A stretch of DNA of 64,000 nucleotides. Origin: Rhipidocladum racemiflorum (lineage: Eukaryota; Streptophyta; Magnoliopsida; Poales; Poaceae). The notes beneath the pieces are model-generated. The model was not told the origin of the DNA. It ran no database searches and saw only the letters and a list, made by a program, of their open reading frames with translations. Position numbers and translations under genes: made by a program. The DNA lies in contig CM070572.1 in the NCBI GenBank assembly GCA_036346355.1, positions 9,617,001-9,681,000 of the forward strand. The letters are read 5' to 3'. Shown in pieces: positions 1 to 10,790 of this stretch (positions are counted from its first letter, which is position 1; each line of letters opens with the position of its first letter).

Positions 1-1837
1 GCAAGTATAAGATATTTTGCTCCAAAGAAGAATGTATTACCAGCGTTAATATAAGTATCTCACGTTAGGTCGGCCATTTTTCGGTCCACGACGTCCATGT
101 ACTTTGTGAATTTAGCTGGAGTGTTGGGGAACAAGCTATCATATTCCTGTTGTATGATGTTGTACCGTAGTAGCACCTCGCTCAATGTAGGTACCCTATC
201 TTGATCGGCAAAACGCAAGAATACGTACAATGGTTTCACAGAGGTAACAACTGATCGAAGGTTGTCCCACCAGTCCAAACTTGAGAGGCAGGAGTACACA
301 GACCTCCCCTCGACAGTATCATTAAAGCGCGATGATAGAAATTTCCCTGAGGCCATCCATTGCAAGAACTTGTCCTTGCAATGAAGGAAACTATCCAACA
401 ATATGTAGTTTGTCCCGAAGCGCATAGCATTCCACTTGATTAACTCGCCCCGATATGCTACTTCATCGTAGCGTGAAACTTCGAATGGTTGTATAGCCAT
501 CGAGAGATTTTTTTTGCACTCTCAATGACAGAGGCGTGGTCAGGGAACTCTCCAATCTGTTTGAGCATCAAATTATTCACGTGGGCTACACAAGGCTGCC
601 ACATAATGTTGCGGTACCCCTGTGTGATAAGTCTGCATGCCTTCTTATAGTTAGCACTGTTGTCCGTGTAATTTGCACAACATTCTCCATACCAACCTCA
701 TCGATGACTGAGGTAATTTCCTGCATCAATAAAGAAAATGAACTCATCCATTACATTATGCATACTTACAAGTTACAACATATTTCAGAAGAGGAGCATT
801 GAAAGCAAGTACCTTGCGCAAATACGAGGCATTCTAAGTTTGGCCAGTTGCATCGATGGACTTGTGAAAGAACATAGTGCTATTGCAGTATATCATGGAG
901 TTTATGATGCTCATGCGTATCGACCCATTCCAAGAATCACACAGTATTGTTACGCCATACGTAGGCCATTCCTTCTTGAACTTCGCCATCTTCTCCCGTA
1001 TGTCTAATTCGTTATCATCTAAATACTTCCCATCTATATCTCTTCTACTTGGAGACGGGATACCCTCGCCTACAAATAAAAACAACGGATGAAAATGCCA
1101 GCTACTAATCGGCGTATAAATGGATAAAAATTTGAAAGTTCACTTACCCCATTTTCAGTTTCCCTCACGGCGCTAACAAAGTACGGGTTGTCTGCTTTCC
1201 TCCCTGTGATACCAGCTTTGTGGAAGAATTTGGCCCAAGTCGAGCCAATCGTCGGCTTCACATTCCTCCCATTCTGTGTCCATTGCCCAGTGTTAATTCT
1301 TGGTTGCACAGGGCTATGGGCCATACCAATGTTGTAATCGCGAACGGCCAGTCTTTTCCCACTGCGATGAACTCCAAAACACCCTCGACAACACACGACC
1401 ACTCCCTCATCTAGTCTCCCTAAAGGTGCCACCACCACCACCATGCTCATACCTGCCATCTGCTCGACTAATAAATTCTGCCTCCGCCCTGGAGGCAGCC
1501 ATCTCATGCTGCAGTTGGTCCTCCTCATCAGCATCACCCATGTACTCTAAATTGCACTTCTCCTAGGTGGGGAAACTGCAGCTGCCGCTTCCTTTCTAAG
1601 CCTCTCCTCCATCCTTCCCTTCTTCTTATCCTTCATCTTGTCTAGGTCGCGCTGAAAGTACCTGTGAACCTCCTTAGAAACTCAACTGCAATAGAGGATA
1701 TTCTTATCGCTCCCTGCCAAGTGGTGCTTCAGTCGGGTTGCATCGCCTCCTTTCTTCTCTTGGTGATAGTAATTGCATCGAAATTTGATTCCGATCTTAT
1801 CGCCATGCCCCCACACAACGTCAACCTGCTCTACCAT
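1..1837 (-). pseudogene. hAT-superfamily transposase (BED finger, DUF659), broken, 3' end outside window
   Basis: Read on the minus strand, this is a plant hAT transposase relic. The likely start is the ATG at 1837. A BED-type finger region (about 1640-1837) shows the pattern KKGGDATRLKHHL followed by a charged RYFQRDLDKMKDKKK stretch. Next comes a linker (about 1145-1245) with FFHKAGITGRKADNP. The DUF659 core (about 834-1085) carries WPTYGVTILCDSW and the CNSTMFFHKSID block. More of the RNase H-like fold is readable with frame changes at 500-830, and 60-500 holds the segment with PLYVFLRFADQD. The C-terminal dimerisation domain would lie left of base 1. Several frame changes and stops make it non-functional as it stands, though some breaks could be introns. 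hAT transposases cut and paste DNA and leave 8 bp duplications. The family call is firm; exon limits are not. Confidence 0.8.
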
Positions 1838-2064
1838 CTTCTAATCTAGAACAACAAGAGGTCAGAGCTCCAATTAAACCTTGTTGTATTGTTCATTACA
1901 TCACACTTAATTTTTTGGCTACCAAATAAAGTAATCACAACACACAAACTTTTTCTACTTCTAAATTGGTGCATGCATGCAATTCATTGCAATATCTTGC
2001 ACATACATATAACTACACCAAATTTGAAAGACACAATACTATTAAGAATCATAATAACCCTAAT

Positions 2065-2692
2065 TGTCGACGATTGGAGAACGGGCTCCCGTCGAGCTTA
2101 CTTGTTGAATGGGGGATCAACAGAGCCCCGTCGTACGGATCGAAGAGGGCGTTCGAGCGATGCGAGGTCGGGAGAAGGAGAAGAAGGGGGACACGGTGTT
2201 TTATCCTGGTTCGGGCCTCTCACTGTCGAGATAATAGCCCTACTCCAGTGTATTGTGTTCTATCTTGGTGTCCCTCCCCTGTTACAGATCTTCAGGGGGG
2301 TTTAAATACTACGACTAGAGGTACATAGAAGGTAACTACCTCCTGGGATTGCGCCGCGCAATCGTACTTACGATCTAACGCCTTGATCCGGCGTTATTTG
2401 AATTTCTGTATGATTTCCCTTGATCTCCTACTGATTGGTTGCCACCTTCCTTCCTCGTGGCATTGATCGGCACTCCGACCAAAACACCCGAAAGGTGTCG
2501 CGGCCTCTACGAGCATGCTTGCTCGTGGGGTGTGTTTGGTGCTTCATGAGCGAAGGTGCGAATGCGCATGCTCTGAGGAGAAGGAGGATGCTCGCTTCGC
2601 TCTCCCGAGCATCTTCTTTTAGTGTTGCTTGGTCGGGCGGGTTTAGCTTTTCACTGGGTACCGTGGTCTTTTGCGGATAGCCAATCCCGACA
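2065..2692 (-). repeat. 3' LTR of Grande-like element (left copy)
   Basis: This 628 bp direct repeat matches 12780-13404 nearly throughout. It starts TGTCGACGATTGG and ends CCAATCCCGACA. Short inverted ends TGTCG/CGACA fit an LTR. Confidence 0.9.
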
Positions 2693-3094
2693 GCCTAGCC
2701 CCCGAGGTTCAAGTGGGGAACCCTCGGCTTCCCTTGAGCCTAAGAAGACTTGAGGGGATTGAATTTCCTTTGGTCGTGGCTCACGACCATTTTTCGCTTC
2801 GGGAGACGAACTTCTTTACCCGCCGCGTGCTTGCTCCGCGTGGGCGCGTCGTTTGGTTGTTCTGCGGTTCCTTCTCTGAGAAGCCTCCTTGTAACGGTAC
2901 GGGCAGCTTTCTGAAGCGCGCTTTCTCGGCCAGTGTCGCTACGTGATAGGCGGCGATTTTAACCTGCCCTTCGCTGTCTTTTAACCCTTTCTACCGGAGA
3001 GGTCGGAGTTGCATCGTCTCTTTGCTCGCCTTCGCCAAAAATCTTCCAAGAGCCCTAGCGCCAAGAACCCTTTTCGCTCCTTCCTTCTTCGGCC

Positions 3095-6000
3095 ATGGCG
3101 CGTTTCAAGGTTAGCCAGATGACCCGAAGGAGGCTCCAGGTGCTCACGGACGAGGGGTACGTCGACCCAAGCTCGGGTCGAGTGCCAGGGGATGATGCGG
3201 CGCCGGCACCGCGGGAGGCGGAGATCGCCTCCTGCGAGTTGTACGCCATCAACGGGCTTCGCCGCCTCGACAATGACTTCCTCGCCTCCGTGCTCGCTTT
3301 CTTCGCGGTGCGAGATCTCTCATCTCCACCCCAACTCTATCCTTTCTCTCGCAATCTTCTCCCATCTTTGCGAGGCTTACGTGGGTGTAATGCCCACGGC
3401 TAGCCTCTTCTTTCACTTCTATTCCCCTTCCGCACGGGCCGATGGCTCACGCCGGTTGCGTTTATCTTCGCCTCCGCCCAACCGACCATACGAGTACCCC
3501 TTCGTTGCTCTCAAGGACTCGGTGTCGGGTTGGGCCGACCTCTGATTCTACCGTAAGAAGGCGGAGGGGTCCCAGCTTGGTCTATATCGGGAGGACGCTC
3601 CGCCATCGAGACGGCGCTACCGCCTGCGGTAACCTGAGGAAGAGCGGGTGCTCAGGACGATCGGTGAGCTTGCCCAGATGGGGCTCACTGGTCGGGATAT
3701 CGCCCGGGACTTCACCTTCAACCGGGTGTCCCCCCTGAGGCGCCGCGAGCATCCCTTCTTCGAGGTGACCGGGTGGCATGACTTCACCCGCGAGGACAAC
3801 GCAGGTATGTTCCTGGACCTCTTTCCCGAGCATCGCTGCTTTCTGGTGATCGGTGCTATGCATATATATATATATTTTTTGTCTTAGTCCTTGGTCGCGA
3901 CGCAGCTCCGAGGACGGACTGGGTTGACGAGAGGGTTGCCGAGATGTTCGGCGCCCCGAAGGAGAAGGAGCTGACGCCCAATCGCCAGTCCCCAAGAACA
4001 TTTTTGACCGTGGCGACGGTAAGTACATCTTTCGCTTCCGCCAGGGGCATGTTTTCCGAGCTCATTCCTCCCGATTGCTTGCAGGAGAAGGTCGCCCTTG
4101 AGCTTGCGGTGTCGAAGGCCGCAGTCCGCCAAGAAGCCAAAGACTCGCCAGGGTTCTCGCAAGAGGGCGGCGGGTCGAGGCCGCTGGTATCCGCCTCGCC
4201 TCCTCGCGCTAAGCGGTCGAGGCGCCGAAGCCGACCAGACTCCCACGCCGCACCTTGAGTACGCCGACCGCCAGGAGGTGTCGAACCGAATCTGGTTCGA
4301 TGACTTCAAACGGAGGAGGCCGGAGCCGATGAGCCGATCGGAACAGCTCACCGAGCAGCGAGGAAGGCCGAGGAGGAGGCCAGTCCCTCCCGACCAAGGA
4401 GCGGCCGAGAGGCAGATCAAGGCCCTCCAGACTGGCTTACTCGGGTGGTCGGCGACCCGAGGAGGAGGAAGAAGAGGAGGCCACCTATGCTCCGGGTCGA
4501 AGGAGCAGGAGGTCGACCTCTCAAACAGCCTCGACGGGAAGAGGTCGACATGGACGACGCCGACCGGCGATGGCATCGTGCCGATGACGCCGCGCGAGGA
4601 GCGCTGGCCGTGGTCGTGGCCGAGGCTCACGAGGCCGCCGCGGCAGGTCGCCCGTGGCTCGGCGAGGAGGCCGAGGAGGATGGCACCGCCACGCGTAAGG
4701 TAAGTTCTTACTTCCTTCTCTTATTCTCGTTCTTGTCTTGCGATTTTCTTCGCTAACCCCACCCCGCTTGGCGTGGGCGTGATAGCTCGGATGTCGTTTT
4801 GACTTCCGCCAGATGGTCGAGGAGATTATCGACTCTGCAGCGGACGCCGAAGCTCGACCGCCGCTGCCGACCGAGTGATGGCCGAGACGGGGGAGGAGCC
4901 GGCGCCGGCTACGGACCCAGTGGAACCCGAGCTTCCCTCGGCGGGACCCGCGGAACCTATTCCAGCCGCGGAGGAGCAGGAGCCGCAGGGGACTGAGGAC
5001 CAAGACGCCTTGGCCTTGGTTCCTTGCGAAGAGACGTCTGCGGGCGAGGCTCAGGCGCCGAGCCCCGAGGAAGGGAGCTTGGTCGCTGCCGACCAACAGC
5101 CCTTGGCCGTGAGCCAAGGAGAGGAGGAGGTCGTCCCGACCTAACTCCTTCGGCCTTGGGGCACCAGCGCCCCCGCCACGGAGGTGCAAGGGGCGGAGGT
5201 GATCGCCTTGATCAAACGCCTCGGCCATGAGCATCGGCCGCCCGACTATGGAGGGACAAGAGGCGGAGGTGATCGCCCTTGATCCAATGCCTCCTGGCCG
5301 CAGAGCATTGGTCGCCTCCGGCCGCAGAGGGACAAGAGGCGGAGGTGGTCGCGACGACCAATCGCTTCCACCAAGGAGCAAGGAGTGGCAGCGCTTCGTG
5401 GTTGGCGACAGCCGAGCGCGGTGCCCGACTGAGGAGAAGGCGCCACGAGCCGCTTGTTGTGGAAGAGGACCAGCCTGGGCGACCGGGTTGGTCGAAGGTG
5501 GTGACGCCGTTGCTCTCCGAGCACCGGTGCTCAGAGGAGCAAGACTCCGGCCACGGCCCGGATGACTTGGTCAATCCCTTCTTTCGCCGGCGCGACCGAC
5601 CGCCGCCGCTTCAGGACAAGCCGGTCACCGGCTCTTCTCGTAAGTTTCATGTTCCTTCTTTTTCCTGTGATCGATCTTCCGGGAGTCCGCTCGCCTTTTT
5701 CCCTTCTCTTTTCTCTTCGCTCAAGTTTGCCGCGAAGGCTATGGAGGATATCGACGCTACCTCGGTCTCCGCAGAAGAGTACCGGTCGCATTCACCGCGA
5801 GCAAGACGCCAAGATCGCCGATCTTGAGCGCCGGGTCTCCGAGGTGCGCGAGGCCGACTGGCAAATTGAATCGGCGAGGAGCCTCATCGCCGGGCTCGGG
5901 ACCAGCTCTTCCAGAGCGAGACGGCCAAGAGCACTTCAGAGCGTATGCGCCGAGCTTGACGAGGAGCCGGGAAGTTGCGGCCGAGGTCCTCGACCTGCGC

Positions 6001-6161
6001 CCGAACTCCAACGAGCTCGGGAGCGCGAAGAGGCCCAGCTCAAGGAGGTGCAAAGCGCCTTCGACAGCGGTGAAGGTCGTGCCGCTCGGCGGAAAGTTTT
6101 GGACTTGGAGGCGGAGGTCGACTCCTTAAGGAGGAACTTGTCGCCTTCAGGTCGAGCGTAG
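3095..6161 (+). pseudogene. Antisense ORF (aORF) of Grande-like element, putative gypsy-type transposon domain
   Basis: It lies between pol and the 3' LTR but reads on the plus strand, opposite to gag-pol. The start at 3095 gives MARFKVSQMTRR and an N-terminal domain. After a frame change near 3310, SHLCEAYVGV and YPFVALKDSVSGW follow, as in the grass 'putative gypsy type transposon' family. A further block at about 3648-3830 (DIARDFTFNRVSPLRRREHPFFEVTGW) belongs to it. The middle (4000-5150) is rich in E, P and R. The end (about 5780-6160) is a heptad-like coiled coil (KIADLERRVSEVREADWQIE). GT donor-like sites (GTAAGT at about 4700 and 5640) suggest introns. Grande elements of maize relatives are known to carry such an antisense gene; its role is unknown. 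Frame changes make this copy a pseudogene unless some are introns. Confidence 0.7.
5186..5360 (+). repeat. Three imperfect tandem repeats inside the aORF
   Basis: The phrase GGCGGAGGTGATCGCC or a one-base variant recurs at about 5192, 5261 and 5337, with related flanks, giving units of about 69-77 bp. It lies just after the first possible stop of the acidic part of the aORF (5144). Confidence 0.7.
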
Positions 6162-6321
6162 GACTTAGCTCCTTTTTTTTATTTTTAGCTCGTGTAACCC
6201 TGTAAAAAAAACAACGCTTCGGGTTAAATGAGCAAACTCGCAGGTGTTTGGTCCTTGCCTGTTTTTCTTGAGTTTGCCTTCAACATATGCCCATATGATC
6301 CCGGTTCTGCAGAAAAAGGAA

Positions 6322-6410
6322 ACAAGTTCCTGCATAGAGCATATATCATAGATACGAGCAAAGAAAACAAGTTCCTGCATAGATCATATATCATGGATAC
6401 GAGCAAAGGA
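6322..6410 (+). repeat. Two-copy 45 bp tandem repeat
   Basis: ACAAGTTCCTGCATAGA..CATATATCAT..GATACGAGCAAAG occurs twice back to back with few differences. It lies between the aORF end and the integrase end of the left Grande-like copy. The 6162-6930 stretch around it holds no recognisable gene. Confidence 0.75.
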
Positions 6411-6933
6411 TCCTTGGTAAGTAGGAACGGTTCGTTCCTATCATACGGAGCCCCTGCCATGGACAAAGGTCGTGCCCTTACTGTTGCGAGCACGAGTTTG
6501 TTCATGGGAAAATTTAAGGGTCGCTTTGGTCGTGACGATTTTATGAATGATATAAGTAGGCCGGTTGCGTCGAGAAGAAATGTGAGCATAGAGTAGATGA
6601 ACTTTAAACCAACATTACGTAGAGCCACCATACCCGAATGGTCACTGAACCGGGCTTAGAGTGGATGCTCGCGCCCGACCACGCATACAGTGAAAAGCTA
6701 CTGTGGAAAGTGAACGATTGGGCGAGCATCCGGCCGGGGGCCAAGGGAAATGGTGCGCACATACTTGTCGGATAAGTTCGTCTGCAATGCTGCTAGACGA
6801 CGATGCTCGTTCGACAAAGCGAGGACGAAACACGAGAAAGAGGGAAACGTTTTATTGGAAAGAACGCAAGGGGCGCGAGATAGGAGTACTCGTCTAAACG
6901 TGGAATTTACGCAATTGATCGATGTTCCAGGTG

Positions 6934-8030
6934 CTAGTGAGCTCCCGACCATCTGGCATCGCGAGGCTTAATGCACTTCCGGGCGCGTGTAGACACGACT
7001 GCGTAGGGTCCTTCCCACCTTGGGGTTAGCTTGTTGGCCTTCGACAGGTCTTGAACTCTTCGTAAGACCATGTCGCCGACTTGCAGGACCCTAGGCTCGG
7101 ACCGTCTTGGCCGCGTGCCTACGAAGAGCCTCAGTAGGTAAACCGCAGACCGAGCAACGCCTGCTCGCGTGTCGCTCGACGAGGTCCAGTCGACGAGGCG
7201 CTCAACTTCTTGATCGACGGAATCGATCGCTTGCACCCTTGGGGAACCCAAAGACAATTTCGCAGTGAATGGCCTCCGCACCGTAGACGAAGTCGGAAGG
7301 CGTTTACTTTGTGGCTCGACCGGTCGTGGTGCGACAGACCAAAGAACGGGCGGAAGCTCATCCACCCATCGCCGCTTGGCCGGGTTGAGGGTCTTAAAGA
7401 CCCTCTTTATGCCCTGGACTAGCTGCCCATTTGCTCGCTTCTACCGCTTCCATTACTCGTGGATGTGCCACGGAAGCGAATGCACCTTGGTCCCGACCTC
7501 CTCGCAAGAACTTTGGAAAAGTTCGCCGTGAATCGGGTCCCGTTATGCGTGATAAGACGGTTGGGTATCCCGAACCGAGTTACCACATTACTGCGGAGGA
7601 ATCTCTTGGCCGCCTGGGCCGAGATGGTCGAGACGGGCTCGGCCTCTATCCACTTAGTGAAAGTGTCGATGGCCACGAGCAAATACTTGCAGCCTTTCTG
7701 ACCTCGGGGGAAGGGTCCAAGGACATCGAGCCCCCAGGTTGAGAACGGCCACGAGAGCGGTATGGTTTGCAGGGCATATGCCGCTGACGGACTTTTCGAG
7801 CATGAAATCGCATGCCCGGCAGTCGTTACGATTGACCGTAAGGCGTCCGTCAAGGCCGTGGGCCAAGAGTACCCTAGTCGGAAGGCCTTGCTCACAAGCC
7901 GCCCCTGAAGACGAGTGAGCTCCGCACATTCCTTCATGGATATCACGAAGAAGGTACCGCCTTCCTCCCGAGAGACGATCCGAAAGGATCCCTAATGCGC
8001 CTTTTCCAGATAGGTCATCTTCGATCGATC
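6934..8030 (-). pseudogene. Integrase region of left copy, broken
   Basis: The frame at 7419-7946 holds the catalytic core: WGLDVLGPFPRG, then YLLVAIDTFTKWIEAEP with the first catalytic Asp, then GIPNRLITHNGTRF, where H replaces the usual second Asp region residue (right copy ITDNGT). The frame at 6934-7365 gives the C-terminal GDMVLRRVQDLSKANKLTPRWEGPY domain typical of gypsy integrases. The altered second Asp and the frameshift between the parts mean it is inactive. Confidence 0.8.
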
Positions 8031-9780
8031 AGACCGAGAAGATCGCCTTATTAGCCGAACGCCGCTTCTTCCTCGGGCAATGTCCCATGCGCAAGATATT
8101 GGATGAATGGCGCCATCCAATTTGCACTTTGCTCGAGGAAGGAGACCCTACCGCCGGTCTCAGTGCGTCCTCTTCGTAGGGAATGGAGGGCTTATGTAGG
8201 TGCTCGACAAGCACCCCCACCTGAGCGGTGGTTTGAGAGGAACCGACCTTAGACATTTGGTCGGCCAGGGAATTATCCTTCCTGGGATGTAGATTACTTC
8301 AAATTCTTGAAGTATTTCTCCATCTTCCTTACTTCAGCCAGTGCAGCGCCATTGAGGTATCTAACACCGATACTCCTTGTTGACCTGGTTTACGACCAAC
8401 CGTGAATCGCCCTTCACAATGAGCCGTTGGACTCCTAGCGATCTACATGCTCAAGTCCGCCAAAAGGCCTTCGTACTCTGCCGTTGTTAGTCGCAATAAA
8501 TGTAGTTGGATGGCGTCATCGTAGCTGTTCTCCATCCGGGAGACCAAGATGACGCCCCGAGCTCGTATGCTCTGGATCCATCAAAATACAGAGTCCGTGA
8601 GTTTTCCTTGAATCATTGGTTCCGCTGGCCGTGGAGCCGAGCCGACCATTCGCCACCTAAATCAGCCAAGACTTGTGATTTTATCGTCGTATGGCCGAGA
8701 ACACCAAATCGAACTCGCGAGCTCCATTGCCCACTTGGCTATGCGACCACCGGGCGCCCTGATTTTTCAGATCTCCCTGAGTGGGAAGCCGGTCGGCACC
8801 ACGATCTTGTGTGCTTGAAAGTAGTGACGCAACTTCCGGAGGCCATCGAATGAGTACAGAGTTTCGGACCTCGGGTAACGCTCCTTTGGTCCATGAAGTA
8901 CTTTCGCCGACGTAATAGATAGGTCATTGGTACCATCTCTCTCTCGCCAACACCGAGCTTACCGCTTGCGGGGTTGCCGCCAGGTATAATAGCAATTCTT
9001 CCCCGTGGGTGTGACGAGGACGGGCGGTTGGGAGAGGTACTGCTTTAGCTCTTTGAACGCGCGATCGCCTTCCTCCGTCCACGTGAAGCCATCATGCTTA
9101 TGAGGGCTTTAAAGAAAGGTAGTCCTCGCTTCCCCAAATGAGACGAACCGGCTTAAGGCGGCCATTCTTCCTGGTCGAGCTTGTACTTCCTTTACGCATG
9201 TGGGCGACCTCATGTTCTCAATGGCTTCGATCTTCTCCTGTTAGCCCTAACGCCATTTGGCCCGACCATGTAGCCGAGCACCTTGCCACCTTTACGCCGA
9301 ATACGCATTTCTCTGGATTTAGCTTTATTCGATGCTTATTGAGGTTACGTAAAGTTTCTTCCAAGTCAAGAACGTGACCCAAGTACTTTTGCTTTTGACA
9401 ACTATGTCGCCGACATAGACCTCCAAATTTCGACCTATTTGGTCTGTGGAAAGTCTTCTCGCATGAGGCGTTGAAAGGTTGCTCCCGCATTTCTCGCATC
9501 AAGGACATGGTCAGAGCAGCGTAAGGTACCGAACGGGTGATGAAGGAAGTCTTCTCCTCGTCTTCGCGCGACAGTCGATCTCGATGATAGCCTGAATAGG
9601 CGCCTAGGAAGCTCATGGTTCAGGACTCCGCCGTCGCGCCCACCAATTGGTCTATGCGAGGCAACGGTAGTTGTCTTTTGGGCACGCCGCGTTCAAACTC
9701 CGTGTGGTCGACGCACATGCGCCACTTGCCTCCTTTCTTCCTCGACTAATCGATTGGCCACCACTCGAGTGCTCGATCTC
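8030..9780 (-). pseudogene. Reverse transcriptase and RNase H region of left copy, broken
   Basis: On the minus strand, about 9200-9780 holds the RT. LNKHRIKLNPEKCVFGV and an AYSGYH motif are readable, and a conserved CVDHT-like block lies near 9700 in another frame. Connection and RNase H sequence follows from about 9150 to 8250, matching the less damaged right copy at 62000-63060. RT copies element RNA and RNase H degrades it during copying. At least six frame changes are visible by comparison, so no active enzyme is encoded. Confidence 0.75.
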
Positions 9781-9991
9781 TCCGATGAAGCCACTTTTAG
9801 GAGTTTATCAAGTTCCTCCCTGATGATTGCCTGCTTTTCCGGGAAAAGCGTCTAAGCTTCGTCTCACTGTTTTTTGTCGTCAACCGCTAGCCTGCGTGCT
9901 CGACCACCTCCCTTGGGACTCGGGCATGCTCGGATGGTTCCCAAAGTAACACATCCGACCTTGCCCTGAGAAAGGTGACGAGCTCGAGTTC

Positions 9992-10790
9992 CTATTTGGG
10001 ATCTAAGGAAGATCCCAAATGAATGACTTGGCCGGTTCCGACTCGTTGAGCGGAACAGCCTTGGTCTCTCCTCCAGCCGGAGGGCAAGTTTAGGCCGAAT
10101 GCTTCGGCTCTTGGTCGGGACCGCGAGTGGGTAACTGGCCGACCATATCTAAGGCTCTTTCGTCGCAATTGAGTGCGGACTTGTGGTTCCCTTTGATGGT
10201 TATAACTCCGCTCGGTCCGGGAATCTTCAGGCACTGATACGCGTGGTGAGAGGCGGCCATGAACTTGGCCAAGGCCGGCCTGCCGAGGATGGCGTTGTAG
10301 GCCGACTCAAAGTCCACTACCTCGAAGGTGATTAGCTCCGTTCTGAAGTTACTTGGGCCGCCAAAACTTACGGGCAGGACGACCTGCCCCAGAGGTTTGA
10401 TCGAGGTGCCCGGGACTATCCCGAAGAAGGGCACGGCCACACTCTTGATTTTGGAACGAGGAATCTGCATCTCGTCCAAAACCTTGGCTGAAATAAGGTC
10501 CAAAGAGCTCCTGAGTCTATGAGGACCCGACCGACGACGGTATTGCTGATGGTGGGGTTCACGACCATCGGAAGCCTCTGGGGTTTGGTCATTCCAAGGG
10601 GACAGTCGTCCTTGGAGAAGGTCAGGGATACCTCCGACCATTTCAAATTTCTTGCAGACCGAGGCTTACCCTGGGTAACATGGTGCACTTCCCTTGCGGC
10701 TTCCTTTAAGTCCCTGGGACTTGTAGGCGGAGGAGCCCCGAAGATGACCGCTATGTGATTCCTTGGTTCTTGGTATTCCATGTCATCCTC
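9992..10790 (-). pseudogene. Retroviral-type aspartic protease region of left copy
   Basis: The minus-strand frames at 10090-10641 and 10416-10781 give the same protease region as 60414-61277 in the right copy. It includes PLGQVVLPVSFGG and AYNAILGRPALAKF, typical of gypsy pepsin-like proteases. The active-site DSG is present, but the residues after it are frameshifted. The reading ends at an in-frame TAG (9992-9994) that the right copy shares at the same place. Confidence 0.8.

Noticed and set aside
4521..5381. 286-codon minus-strand ORF
   Set aside because: It is a GC-rich shadow of the plus-strand antisense ORF of the Grande-like element and has low-complexity Arg/Pro/Leu composition.
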